Shown one piece after another: positions 42,302 to 51,904 of a DNA stretch of 64,000 bases. The notes below the pieces were generated by a model that did no database searches, was not told the origin of the DNA, and saw only the letters and a program-made list of their open reading frames with translations. The first letter of the stretch is position 1, and each line of letters begins with the position of its first letter. The translations under genes were made by a program, and so were the position numbers. The stretch is taken from assembly GCA_963817395.1 (NCBI GenBank), contig CAWFOC010000007.1, positions 62,001 through 126,000 of the forward strand, given 5' to 3'. The stretch comes from CAWGYQ01 sp963817395. Its GTDB lineage: Bacteria; Acidobacteriota; Vicinamibacteria; Vicinamibacterales; CAVPJW01.

Positions 42302-42740
42302 GCGGCAGGCCGCCTGTCATGTTTCGCGCTCCATTGCCGAGTCCGCCGGGATCGGCCTTCTCTGAACCCATCGCAGTGTGTTCCTGACTGCTCGTTCGGT
42401 CTGGGTCGTGCGCAGGTTCTTCTGTGATGCGCCGATCCCAGCGCGAGGGCTGCCCATTCATCTGAACACGGAGGGTCGGGGGGAACACGGACGGCCGGGG
42501 GATCATGGACGGCCGCGCGGCCAGGCACTTGGGAAACGCGATGAATGCGCGTGTAGACATGTTCAGATTTGTGCGCACCGCCGACAGTCCTGTCGATTCC
42601 TGATACGGGGACCCTCGGGCCCGCCCGCTGTTTCGGAGCACACTGCCGCCGGCTATCGTGGCATTCGATTTGCGAAGCTGCGCTCAGGAGTGGTTCGCCT
42701 TTCGCCGACGGCACCTCCTCCAGGCGGCCGAACCACCAAG
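42302..42740. other. Intergenic stretch, nothing recognised
   Basis: About 440 bp between the Cys-rich protein and the diguanylate cyclase. No plausible gene, tRNA or clear repeat is seen. A G/C-rich stretch with GGGGG and CGGACGGCC-like repeats near 42475-42515 is the only local oddity. The promoter of the cyclase should lie here, but I could not identify one. Confidence 0.4.
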
Positions 42741-45570
42741 ATGTCTGCTGCCACGACGCCCACATCAAGCTTGCGGTCGATGGCGCGCACCGCAGCCGCT
42801 CTTGTGGTGCTTCTGCAGGTGAGCCTCTGGATCGCGAGAGGCCTGGGCATCTTTTCCGGCACCGCCAATCCCGCTTCAACGACACAGCCCGGTGTTTCCG
42901 TGCTGCTGGTGTTTCTCGCCGTGGCGGTGTGGCTCATGATGGACGGTGGGTACCCGCGATATCCGGTGGTTGCTCGTGCTCTGGCGCTCGCAGTCATCAT
43001 CCTCGCGAGCATCGGGTTGGGCGACCAGCTCGCTCGCGCCTTCCTGAACGTGCCGGTCGGAGCGATCGACACACGGTCGATGGGCTGGATCGTGGCGCAA
43101 CTGCATCGAGCCGCGCCAAACGCGCTGGCCAGCGCGTTGTTCCTCGGAGTCGCGCTGATCTCGCTCGAAACCGAGTCGGGGCTGCGGCACCGCCTGGCAG
43201 AGTACGCTCACGGTCGGCGCAGCCCTCATCGCGCTGCTGGCGCTGGTTGGCCATTTCTACCGCTTCGAGCCCTTCTACCGGGTTGGCTCGACTCCGCCCA
43301 TGTCGCTGGCGGCGGCGATTTGCTTCTTGACGTTGTCGGCCGCCATCCTGAGCGCGCAACCGGACCGCGGACTGATGCGGTTCGTCTCCGGCGAGACCTC
43401 GGAAGGATTCCTGGACCGCTGGGTGCCGGCCGCGGTCTTCGGCGTGCCCCTGCTGTTCGGATGGCTCACCATGGCCGGGCTACGGGCCGGGTTCTATTCA
43501 CTGGAATTCGGGATTTCGGTCTTCGTCATCCTCACCACGGTGTTCTTTTCCATCCTCGTCCGCTGGACGGCATCGTCGCTCGACCGGGCCGATCGGCACC
43601 GGAACGTCGCCGAGAAAGAGCTGCGGGTTCGCGCGCTGCAGCAGGCGGCCGTGGCCGACCTGAGTCAGCGGGCCTTGTCAGGGATGGAATCTGGCGACGC
43701 TCAAGAAGGACGCGGTGGCCGTGGTCGTGGACACGCTGGGCGTGGACTTCAGCGAGCTGCTCGAACTCTCGGCCGATGGCCGCCAGCTGCTCCGCGCGGC
43801 CGAGGCGGGCTGGGACGCGAGCATCGGGGAGGCGGCTTCGACGACGAGCCAACATGCGATGCCCGGCTACACTTTTGCGGGCCGACAACCCGTGATTGTC
43901 GACGACCTGAAGACAGACTCGCGATTCAGCGAGCCGCTGCCCACGCGGCTGGCGACCGTCGTGAGCGCCCTGAGCGTCATCGTTCATGGTCGCACCGGAC
44001 CGTCCGGCGTCCTCGCGGCGTATTCCCAGACGCAACGTCAGTTCAGCAAGGACGACATCCTCTTCCTCCAGACCATGGCGGCCGTCCTTGCCACGGCCGA
44101 CGATCGACAGCGCGCCGACGAGGCGCTCCGCTCCTCAGAGGAAAAGTTCGCCAGCGCGTTTCGCTCGTGCCCGGACTCGATGATCGTCAGCACGCTGACC
44201 GACGGGCGCTTCATCGACGTCAACGAGAGCTTCCTTCGAATCACCGGGTACAACGCCGACGAAGTGGAAGGGCGCACGGCGGACGAGCTGACTTTCTGGA
44301 CGGAGCCAGACACGTGGGTGCGCATCGGCCGAGACGCGCTCGAGCACGGCACGGTGAGCAACTGGGAAACGAGCTTCCGCACGAAAGCCGCCGAAACGCG
44401 CTTCGCCTCGATATCGGCCGAGGCCATCACGCTTTCCGGCGAGCAGTGCGTGCTCCTCACCGTCGTGCGGGACATTTCCGAGGGCAAGCGCGCGCAGCGC
44501 GAGATGGAAGACGCGCACAATCAGCTGGCGAGCTCGGTGAACGAGCTCGAGTCGCGGGCCCGGGAGATGTCGCTCCTGACCGAGATGGGCGACCTCCTGC
44601 AGTCATGTGTCACGGCCGATGAGGCGTACGCCATCGTCAGCCAGTATGCGCGCCAGCTCTTTCCCGATGAGTCCGGTGCCCTGTGCATGCTGAACAGGAC
44701 CGGCGACCTGCTCGAGCCGGCCGCGGTCTGGGGCGACTTCCCCGGCAAGGACGCGCTGTTCACGCCCAACGAATGCTGGTCGCTCAGACGGGGACGCCTC
44801 CACCGCATCACCGACCCTGAATCCAGTCTGGCGTGCGCGCACGTCTCGCGCCCGCTCCCCCCGGCGTATCTCTGCGTGCCGATGATGGCGCAGGGCGAGG
44901 CGCTCGGCCTTCTGCACATCCGCGAGTCGGCCACGCTGCCAGCATCGGGGCACGAGCTGCCCGAGCTCCGCGCCGAGTCGCGGGTACACCTGGCCGCCAC
45001 ACAGTGGCGGAGCATATCGCGCTCGCGCTGGCGAATCTGAAGTTGAGGGAGACGCTTCGCACCCAATCGATTCGCGATCAGCTCACGGGTCTCTACAATC
45101 GGCGTTACATGGAGGAATCGCTCGAACGCGAGCTCAGGCGTGCCGCGCGAACCAATCGGTCGATCGGTCTCGTGCTCGTCGACATCGATCACTTCAAGCT
45201 CGTGAACGATACACATGGGCACGAGGCCGGCGACCGGCTTCTGAAGGCCGTGGGGCAGTTCCTGCAGGGGCGTATGCGCGAAGAGGATCTGGCGTGCCGC
45301 TACGGCGGCGAAGAGTTCGTATTCGTCCTGCCCGAAGCTTCCCTCGAAGTCACCAGCCAGCGTGCCGAGCTCCTGCGCGAGGAAGTGAAGAGCCTGCGCG
45401 TGCAGCATCGCGGCCGTGACCTGGAGCCGGTATCCATCTCACTCGGCGTCGCGGTCTTTCCCGACCATGGGACGACGGGTGCGGCGCTGTTGAGGGCCGC
45501 TGACCAGGCGCTCTATCAGGCGAAGGCCGAGGGCCGGGATCGTCTGGTGGTGGGTCATCCGGCCGAGTAG
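42741..45570 (+). CDS. Membrane multi-sensor diguanylate cyclase (TM-GAF-PAS-GAF-GGDEF), frameshifted
   Basis: About 940 aa. The N-terminal membrane sensor has several TM helices (AAALVVLLQVSLWIARGLGI, ALALAVIILASIGLGDQLAR, FGVPLLFGWLTMAGLRAG). A coiled coil, a GAF-like domain (about 43710-44110), a PAS domain (DSMIVSTLTDGRFIDVNESF), a second GAF (LLTEMGDLLQSCVTADEAY) and a GGDEF domain follow. The active site is YGGEEF. An RxxD inhibitory site (REED) lies five residues before it, so product feedback is likely. Shifts lie near 43207, 43690 and 45000. Synthesises c-di-GMP. Start ATG 42741. Confidence 0.86.
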
Positions 45571-45633
45571 CGGCATTCTTGCGCAGCTTCCGGCCGACCG
45601 ATCAGGAAGGCGAGGGGTTTCGCTGATCAGACG

Positions 45634-46780
45634 TCACGCTCGAGACTGTGTGCCCACTGTCAGACACATCCGCCGACGAGCCACGGCACGGTAGGCCTGT
45701 CTCCCGATCCACCGGACCCCCGGCAGCGCCAGCGCCTGCGCCCACAGGAACCCGATCGGCACGTATTTCAAAATCTCTCGGACGGCATCGATTCCGCCGT
45801 AGACGCGAGCGCCGTCCCAGACTTTGACCTCTTCGTCTGCCTGTTCGCGCGTGATGCCTGCCTGCAGCCAGCACGTCCGAGGAGGCTCCTTCGAAGCGAT
45901 GGATCCGCAGCCAGTCGAACCGTCTGAACAGCCGCACCCACGATCGGCAGAAGCCACAGTGGTCGTCCCAGATCACGACCCGCGACCCGGGTCGATCATC
46001 GAGAAACAGAATGTACGGGCTGAGCGTCGCAATGCTGAAGGCCACGAGCCCCGCGTAGAGATGGATACTCAACGGAATCAGCGCGTGAAACACCGCGCCC
46101 GCGAGGAAGCCCCAGTATCGCAGGGACGGGATCCAGAGCGCGAAGCTCAGGAAGAGCTCCAGGCCAATCGTGGCCACCGATGCGAGCTTGATCACGACGG
46201 GGTTGTCGACCACACCCGGCACCGATAGCCGCGCGCTCAGGATCTCACCACCCAGGAACGTCGGGTTCATCTTCGCAATCGCCGAATAGAAGTAGACGAT
46301 GGACAACTGGAGTTGGAGCAACACCAGCGGCCACGCGGTGACCTGCCGTTCGGGTCGCCCCTCGCGCACCCATCGCACCGACAGGCTTGCATCGCTCTCG
46401 GTCAACGACAGGAGCAGGAGCGCCAGTCCGACGAAATACGTGTGGTTCGACCACATGTTCTGGTCGATCAGGAAACGCAGCACAGTGCCTGCGACGAGCC
46501 CCAGTGCACACCACCGGGCGCGATAGCCGATGATGAGGCCGAAAGACGCCGCAATCCAGACGCCCGCGAAGGCGAGAATCGCACCGGTCGACTCGAAGGC
46601 GGGCATCCAGTCAAACGGCGGAGCCCGGACAAATTCCGGACGCCTGAGGAGGAACAGGTCGTGGGCGGTCTTGAGGCCGATGATGAAGGCGGCGAGGCCG
46701 ATCCCGATCCGGCAGATCGCCACGGCGCGCGCCGGGCGTTCGGCCGCCAGCAGTCGTATCAAGGCACGACCGAACGACAC
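45634..46780 (-). CDS. HTTM-DCC fusion membrane protein, frameshifted
   Basis: About 380 aa. The N-terminal ~280 residues form an HTTM-type multi-pass domain with at least six TM segments (ICRIGIGLAAFIIGLKTAHD, IAASFGLIIGYRARWCALGL, YFVGLALLLLSLTESDASLS, LLQLQLSIVYFYSAIAKMNP, LFLSFALWIPSLRYWGFLAG). A thiol-oxidoreductase-like DCC domain follows, with VIWDDHCGFCRSWVRLFRR. A shift near 45870 leads to the rest of that domain (KVWDGARVYGGIDAVREILK). The start is GTG 46780, overlapping the upstream gene by 22 bp. HTTM proteins are vitamin K-carboxylase relatives; the fused DCC suggests redox partnering. Substrate unknown. Confidence 0.8.
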
Positions 46781-47115
46781 TCGGTCACCTCAGCTCGTCC
46801 GGTCGCGGCATTCGACGCGCGCACCTCGCGGACACCCCAACGGGCGCAGAGATAGGGGGGCACGACCCGCCAGCGGTCGACTGCGGCACTCAGCACGCGC
46901 ACGGGACTGCTCGGAACCAGGAGATCGTCGAGCGTCCGAGTGGATCCGTCGGGAAAGACCGCCGTGATCGTCGGGTGTCCTGAGCTGCCCGAGAACATGC
47001 TCCACGTGAACCGCCCCGCCGTCGGGCGAAACCAGGCAAGGCTCGGGTAGATCACCTGGAAGAGCAAGTATCCAACGATAAAGGCGGCCGACAGGGCTCG
47101 GTGCGTCTTGGTCAC
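46759..47115 (-). CDS. Small single-TM protein paired with the HTTM-DCC gene
   Basis: 118 aa from GTG 47115. One TM segment near the N-terminus (LSAAFIVGYLLFQVIYPSLA) is followed by a ~90-residue outer domain with beta-type pattern (WSMFSGSSGHPTITAVFPDG). The C-terminus overlaps the HTTM-DCC start by 22 bp, which implies translational coupling and likely a complex. I do not recognise a domain. The longer reading from 47172 would translate through a tRNA 3'-end sequence and is rejected. Confidence 0.6.
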   Translation of the reverse strand: MTKTHRALSAAFIVGYLLFQVIYPSLAWFRPTAGRFTWSMFSGSSGHPTITAVFPDGSTRTLDDLLVPSSPVRVLSAAVDRWRVVPPYLCARWGVREVRASNAATGRAEVTECRSVVP

Positions 47116-47146
47116 GTCACCATCAGAATATCCAAGCTCGAATTTT

Positions 47147-47176
47147 GTGCCGGAGGTGGGCATCGAACCCACCCGA
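47147..47176 (-). repeat. tRNA-Leu 3'-end fragment (copy 1)
   Basis: On the minus strand the 30-bp element reads as a T-arm (GTGGGTTCGATGCCCAC) followed by an acceptor strand and ACA. It matches the element at 49530-49559 in 28 of 30 positions and has the same orientation. No matching 5' half or anticodon arm lies upstream, so it is a fragment and not a tRNA gene. Such isolated tRNA 3' ends are usual scars of integration at a tRNA gene. Confidence 0.65.
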
Positions 47177-47458
47177 ACGTTGACCGAGTCATAGCAAGCA
47201 CACCGAGTCTAACCCGATCAGAGAGAGACGAGTCCCGCTCTTCATGAAATGACGGATCTGTCATCGGAATTGTGACTGATGTAACCTCGGAATGTGGATT
47301 GCGCGGGCACCGGGAGTCAGCGCGGCCAACCTCGTCATTGACGCCCTCTTCTGGAGCGCAGTGGAGTCCATGCTGGAGCGTTTGCCCGCTGGCCTACACG
47401 ATCACGATTGAGACCACTGGAGGGCGCGTCCATCAGCACACGCGTCTTGTTCCCACCG

Positions 47459-49322
47459 ATGCGTCGGGCACCGTCACGAACGCCTCACCGGGGACCCTCG
47501 TTCCCGATCTCGTGGCGACGTCTGCTTCTCGCTGTTCTTTGTCTCGCGGGCGGAGCCGCACCCTCCACCGCGCAAACCGGTGCAAACGTCCTGGTCGTCT
47601 TCAATGCTCGCGTGCCGATTGCGCGGCAACTCGCCGATGAGTATCTGCAGCGCCGACAGGTGCCGCCTTTGAACCTGCTGGCGATCGAGACTGATGCAGG
47701 GGTCGAAATCTCGCGAGCGACGTACGAACGTCAGATTGAAGCTCCGATCGCGCGAGCCCTGGCAAAGGGCGGCTTGCACGATCGCATCTTGTACATCGTC
47801 CTCATCAAGGGCGTGCCCTTGCGCATCGCGGGAACGCCGCCGCCCGAAGGTACGCTTAGCAGCGTCGATTCGGAGCTGACGCTTCTTTACCGGAGGATGA
47901 GCGGTCAAGCGGTCACTGCAGACGGGCAGATCGCCAACCCGTACTTTCTTGACGATCGATCGATTAAGGAGGCTGTGCCCTTCTCGCACAGAAGCCAGGA
48001 CATCTACCTGGTCACCCGCCTCGACGGTTTCTCCGACACCGATGTGAGCGGGCTCATCGTTCGGGGGGCCGCGCCGGTCACGCGCGGGCGAATCGTGCTG
48101 GATCAGAAGGCCACGATCATCGACCGTGGCGGCGACCGGTGGCTTGCCGCCACCGCGAGCCGACTTCAGGCAGGCGGAGCCGGCGATCGCGTTTTGCTCG
48201 ATACCACGAGGTCGGTCGTCACGGACGTGGACGACGTCCTGGGCTACTACTCCTGGGGATCAAACGATCCCGCCAGCAAGGTGCGCGCTCCGAAACTTGG
48301 ATTCGTTCCCGGCGCCCTCGTGGCGACGTTCGTGAGCTCCGACGCCCGCACGTTCGAGGAACCACCCGCGACGTGGACAATCGGTTCAGGGGACGATCGC
48401 TCGACGTTTTTCGCGGGGTCGCCTCAGTCGCTCATCGGCGACTTGATTCGCGCGGGAGCCACCGGCGGCGCCGGCCACGTGGCCGAGCCCTATCTGGACG
48501 CCACAATCCGTCCGCAAGTGTTGTTTCCGGCCTACATGGCGGGATTCAACCTGGCAGAAGCGTACTATCTGGCCATGCCGTATCTGAGTTGGCAGACCGT
48601 GGTCATCGGCGATCCCCTGTGCGCGCCGTTTCGCCAGAACGGGGTTGCGGCATCCGATCTGGATCCGGGAACCGACCGCGAGACCGAGCTTCCCTTCTTC
48701 TTTTCAGCGCGCAGGTTGGAAGCCGTCAACAAGACGATGGGCGGTTCTCAGGCCGCCAAGGCTGTCCTTCAGGCCGAATCCCGACTGGCGCGCGGCGACA
48801 GGGCTGGTGCGCAACAAGCGCTCGAAGCCGCGACCGCTGCCAACGGCGACGCAGCTGCCTTGCAGCTGGCGTTGGCAGCGCTCTACGAGGAATCCGGTGC
48901 AGTTGATAAGGCTATGGAGCGGTATCAGCGCGTGCTGGTCGCAGCACCAAACAGCCCGACGGCCTTGAATAACCTGGCGTACATACTGGCCCGTCAAGGG
49001 GCAGGCGCGAGACGCGTTGCCGCTCGCGGAGCGTGCGTACACGTTGTCGAAGAAAGACCCGCGCGTCGCCGATACGCTCGGATGGATTCAGCACCTGCTA
49101 GGCAGCCATGGCACGGCCACGACACTCTTGAAAGAGGCCGCCGCGGGCGTGCCCGACGATGCAGAGGTGCGGTTTCACCTCGCCGCGGCCCTCGAGGCGG
49201 CCGGTGACCTCACGGCGGCCAGGAATGAGCTCGACGCCGCGCTCCGAATCAACCCCAAGCTCGCCGAACGCGCCGACGTGGCCGCACTCCGCGCCCGGTT
49301 GCCCGGGAGTCCGCGCCATTGA
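47459..49322 (+). CDS. TIGR03790-family secreted protein with TPRs, frameshifted
   Basis: About 620 aa. A signal peptide (ISWRRLLLAVLCLAGGAAPS) is followed by a conserved domain (NVLVVFNARVPIARQLADEY, ILYIVLIKGVPLRI, PYFLDDRSIKE, GATGGAGHVAEPYLDATI, MAGFNLAEAYYLAMPYLS), matching my memory of the TIGR03790 family of unknown function. C-terminal TPRs lie at about 48760-49310. A shift near 48998 splits the TPR part. ATG 47459 is preferred; an upstream TTG at 47408 would lengthen the signal. The gene lies between two tRNA-Leu 3' fragments, so it could be mobile cargo. Confidence 0.75.
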
Positions 49323-49527
49323 GGCTTTGAGCTATGGGAGGTTGTTCGGAACGATTAACGTGAAAGCGTGTGTGGCGTTGGGTGCTGCTTGAGCATCACT
49401 TTAATCACTCTGTTGATCTTCAAGTCGGTTGGCATAGAGTTGCCCTCCCATCGCCAGAGACACTACCAAGCAAGCGCGGATGGCTCGCCTGGTCAAAGGG
49501 CCTAACTCGTAGATGTGTCGGAAATAA

Positions 49528-49559
49528 TGGTGCCGGGGGTGGGCATCGAACCCACACGA
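49528..49559 (-). tRNA. 3' end of tRNA-Leu (T-arm, acceptor and CCA), separated from its 5' half
   Basis: Read on the minus strand: T-stem GTGGG, loop TTCGATG, T-stem CCCAC, acceptor CCCCGGC, discriminator A and encoded CCA. The acceptor strand pairs perfectly with the GCCGGGG at the 5' half ending at 50140. No anticodon arm is attached here. The two halves are 531 bp apart, so this is one broken gene or a duplicated end. Confidence 0.7.
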
Positions 49560-49609
49560 GCTCGGAACGCCAGGGCACGCCGTCTCGCCCGCTGCATTCG
49601 TTCGAACGC

Positions 49610-50107
49610 ATGCCGCGGGAGACTGACGCGCTGCTCGACATCAACGGCTGGCCCTGGTTGCGGGACCACCCGATGACCACGTTCGCCGATGGCGGCGGGT
49701 TGAAAAGCTATCTCGCGCTGTATGGCGTCGGCCTGCTCAGTCAACGCGGACTTCAGGTCGGGTACGCCGACTGGGAGCTCTCCGGTTGTGAACATCGTGA
49801 CCGGCTCGAGCGCTTATTCGGCGAAGCGCTGCCGCTGATCCACTACTTCCATTGCGACCGGCCGCTCATTGATGAAGTCGATCGCATCGGTCGTGAGGTG
49901 CGGCGACTGGGCCTCGACTATGTCGTCTTCGATTCCGCCGGCTTTGGCACGGCCGGCCCGCCGGAAAGCGCCGAGCACGCGCTCGCCTACTTTCGCGCCG
50001 TGCGGCAGATCGGCGTCGGGTCGCATCTGCTCGCGCACGTCAACCGCTCCGAGGCGGGCGATCAGAAACCCTTCGGCAGTTCGTTCTTTGGGCCCACAGG
50101 ATTTTAA
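49610..50107 (+). pseudogene. Internal fragment of an AAA/RecA-like ATPase inside the tRNA-Leu
   Basis: About 165 codons with strong similarity in pattern to RepA-like AAA ATPases of mobile elements: a P-loop-like FADGGGLKSYLALYG, YADWEL, a Walker B-like LDYVVFDSAGFG and HVNRSEAGDQKPFGSSFF. The P-loop is slightly non-canonical (L before K). Similarity begins and ends abruptly, lacking the N- and C-terminal parts of such proteins. The 3' end runs straight into the tRNA-Leu variable arm, and its stop codon lies in the anticodon loop of the opposite strand. It is interpreted as a fragment of a mobile-element gene. Confidence 0.6.
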
Positions 50108-50140
50108 GTCCTGCGCGTCTACCGATTCCGCCACCCCGGC
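50091..50140 (-). tRNA. 5' half of tRNA-Leu(UAA)
   Basis: Minus strand from 50140: acceptor GCCGGGG, a D-arm with the Leu-type GGAATCGGTAGACGC, and anticodon stem CAGGA/TCCTG closing the loop CTTAAAA, so the anticodon is TAA (positions 50106-50104). The match ends at the variable arm (TGGGCC), after which AAA-ATPase-type coding sequence begins. The T-arm and acceptor 3' strand are only found at 49528-49559. As drawn it cannot be a normal tRNA unless the 531-bp insert is absent or spliced. Confidence 0.75.
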
Positions 50141-50467
50141 ATTGGTGGATTTTCAAACATTCTTGCACGTCAGGCCGTCTGCCTTCGCGCCAGAATGCCC
50201 CGCCGTGTGTGTATTGTGCCCGGAATTGTGCCCGCGCCGTGATCGATCTTCGCCGCCGTCTGACGCCCCATCCCAGCGTGCGTCGGCGACCGTTTCTGGC
50301 TCAGTGGCGCGTGACTGATTGTCATTCTTGATTCGGCCGACCTTCAATCCGTCCGCTTGAGCGTCGTCATCCAGAACGAATGGCGCTTTCGTGGAAAAAA
50401 ACCTCTGCCGCACCGAGTTTACTTGGCGTCCTCGCGCATCAGGATTACACTGGCGGTCAGGAGGGAA
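50141..50467. other. Intergenic stretch upstream of the tRNA half
   Basis: About 327 bp without a confident gene. On the minus strand an open frame ends in a Gly/His/Thr-rich tail that vaguely recalls integrase C-termini, but no catalytic recombinase motif is present. The 50423-50451 promoter lies at its right edge. Confidence 0.35.
50423..50451 (+). promoter_or_regulatory. Sigma70-type promoter for the zinc-ribbon gene
   Basis: TTGGCG (50423-50428) and TACACT (50446-50451) are 17 nt apart on the plus strand. A strong AGGAGGG ribosome site (50459-50465) follows immediately, only 2 nt before the ATG at 50468. Confidence 0.55.
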
Positions 50468-50656
50468 ATGAGTAACAAGACGCCATTGTGTCGTCACTGT
50501 CAGCATATGGGCACGCCGATCAGCGTCGAGGCGCGTGAGAACCTGATTGCCGCGATCTATCGCTGCACGCATTGTGGAAGCGAATGGGAGGTATCCGCGC
50601 CGGCGGTGGCGGACCTCTTCAAGAACGATCTCGCGGATCCGTCGCGCAGACGCTGA
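50468..50656 (+). CDS. Small zinc-ribbon protein
   Basis: 62 aa with two CxxC motifs, LCRHCQHMG near residue 9 and CTHCGSEW near residue 38, typical of a small zinc ribbon. It starts at ATG 50468, chosen because the Shine-Dalgarno AGGAGGG and a 17-nt-spaced promoter lie directly upstream, although the spacing of 2 nt is unusually short. Function unknown; such proteins often bind nucleic acid or act as RNA polymerase accessories. Confidence 0.65.
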   Translation: MSNKTPLCRHCQHMGTPISVEARENLIAAIYRCTHCGSEWEVSAPAVADLFKNDLADPSRRR

Positions 50657-50701
50657 GTTCGATCGACCAGGCGAGATCGTTGGTTGGCTAGCGCGCCGGG
50701 A

Positions 50702-51064
50702 TCAGTGAACCGTTCCCGGCGGAATGTCATGACCGCGGCTGCCCATCACGCGGGCAATCATGGATTCGAGCTCACGCTGGTCGACCGCGAATGGCCCGGC
50801 AACCGCCGCGCCGGTGGGGATTTCGAGCGCAATCACCACTCCACCGTCGTCCGAGGGATCGACGATCCAGCTCACGCCGCGAAGATGGATTTCCCGGTCG
50901 GCCGCCCCAGGATTCTTGCACCGGTCGACGGCGCGCAGCATTTCCTTCAGGACCACGACAACGTCCGCGTCGCTCCAGGCTCCGGGCTCACTCGTCACGT
51001 CCCGAATCACGTGTGTCGTCGCCTGGTTCTCGCCTCTGAGCAGAACGTCGACTTGAAACTCCAT
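50702..51064 (-). CDS. Conserved hypothetical protein, 120 aa
   Basis: Start ATG 51064, intact frame. Mixed alpha/beta pattern; segments MEFQVDVLLRGENQATTHVI and IVDPSDDGGVVIALEIPTGA. No signal peptide, TM or metal motif. It lies 28 bp downstream of the enoyl-CoA hydratase gene and may be co-transcribed with it. I do not recognise the family. Confidence 0.55.
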   Translation of the reverse strand: MEFQVDVLLRGENQATTHVIRDVTSEPGAWSDADVVVVLKEMLRAVDRCKNPGAADREIHLRGVSWIVDPSDDGGVVIALEIPTGAAVAGPFAVDQRELESMIARVMGSRGHDIPPGTVH

Positions 51065-51091
51065 GTCACCTCGCCACTGCGATCTCCGGCC

Positions 51092-51862
51092 TCAGGCATC
51101 GGTCCATTTCGCCGGACGTTTTGCGAGAAACGCCGCCACACCCTCGCGCGCGTCGTGCGTAACAGCGACCCGATCCAGGTAGAGCCGCTCGGCTTCAGCC
51201 AGCACAGGCTCCACCCCCGAGCGCAGCATCATGCGTGAAGCCATCACCGCGCTCCGGAGCGCCTCGGCCGATCGAGGGCGCAGATACTCGTCACTCCAGC
51301 GCCGCACCGCGGCTTCAAGCTGATCGGCGCGAGCCAGCAGGACAATCAAGCCGGCATCAGCCCAGTGCTTCGCATTGCGCGCCTGGCCACTCAGTATGGC
51401 ATCCACGGCCCGCGAGGCGCCAACGCGGGCTGGCAGCAGAGCCGCGGCCGCCGGAGGGAACACACCCAGGCCGATCTCCGGCAAGCCAAACGTGGCATCC
51501 TCGGCGGCGAAGATGAAATCGCACGCAAGCGCCAGCTCGAAGCCGGCGCCCAGACACCGGCCCCGGACGATCGCCGCGGTCGCCACCGGCACTCGCAAAA
51601 GCTCCCGCAGCAGTTCATGCGCGGCGGGGAGCGCCGTCCGGATGCGTTCGGGAGCGTGCTCTTCGATGCTTGCCCCGAAACTGAAGTCGTCGCCCGCGCC
51701 TTCGACGGTCAGGAGCTTCAGGGGCCCTTCATCGCGAATATCGGCAACCATCGCGCGCAATGCCGCAATGACGTCGGTCGTCAGGATATTGCCGCGCGGC
51801 CGATCGATGACCAGCCGAACGCGGGAACCGTCGGGCGCACGCGAGCCGCGTACTTCGCTCAT
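51092..51862 (-). CDS. Enoyl-CoA hydratase/isomerase, dienoyl-CoA hydratase-like
   Basis: 256 aa from ATG 51862; an in-frame GTG at 51880 is the alternative. Crotonase fold: FSFGASIEEHAPERI, an oxyanion-hole region RGRCLGAGFELALACDFIF, LPEIGLGVFPPAAAALLPARV. The pattern FSFGAS-EEH and the C-terminal AREGVAAFLAKRPAKW match, from memory, cyclohexa-1,5-diene-1-carbonyl-CoA hydratase (Dch/BamR) of anaerobic benzoyl-CoA degradation. No other gene of that pathway is nearby, so the substrate could be another enoyl-CoA. The family is firm, the substrate is not. Confidence 0.8.
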   Translation of the reverse strand: MSEVRGSRAPDGSRVRLVIDRPRGNILTTDVIAALRAMVADIRDEGPLKLLTVEGAGDDFSFGASIEEHAPERIRTALPAAHELLRELLRVPVATAAIVRGRCLGAGFELALACDFIFAAEDATFGLPEIGLGVFPPAAAALLPARVGASRAVDAILSGQARNAKHWADAGLIVLLARADQLEAAVRRWSDEYLRPRSAEALRSAVMASRMMLRSGVEPVLAEAERLYLDRVAVTHDAREGVAAFLAKRPAKWTDA

Positions 51863-51904
51863 GGATGGTCCGCGCGACACGCGCAGCGAGTTCGACCCAG
51901 GCCA

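Noticed and set aside
45600..45628. GATCAG...CTGATC inverted repeat as a terminator between convergent genes
   Set aside because: Stem of only six pairs with a 17-nt loop and no T-run; not convincing.
46759..47172. Longer version of the small membrane protein starting at 47172
   Set aside because: Its first 19 codons are the tRNA-Leu 3' fragment; GTG at 47115 is a better start.
49528..50140. Group I intron in tRNA-Leu(UAA), as known in cyanobacteria
   Set aside because: The anticodon loop CTTAAAA is uninterrupted; the insert sits in the variable arm and codes for a protein fragment.
50153..50572. Tail of a tyrosine integrase on the minus strand
   Set aside because: Only a low-complexity His/Thr/Gly tail is reminiscent; no catalytic Arg-His-Arg-Tyr motifs are present.
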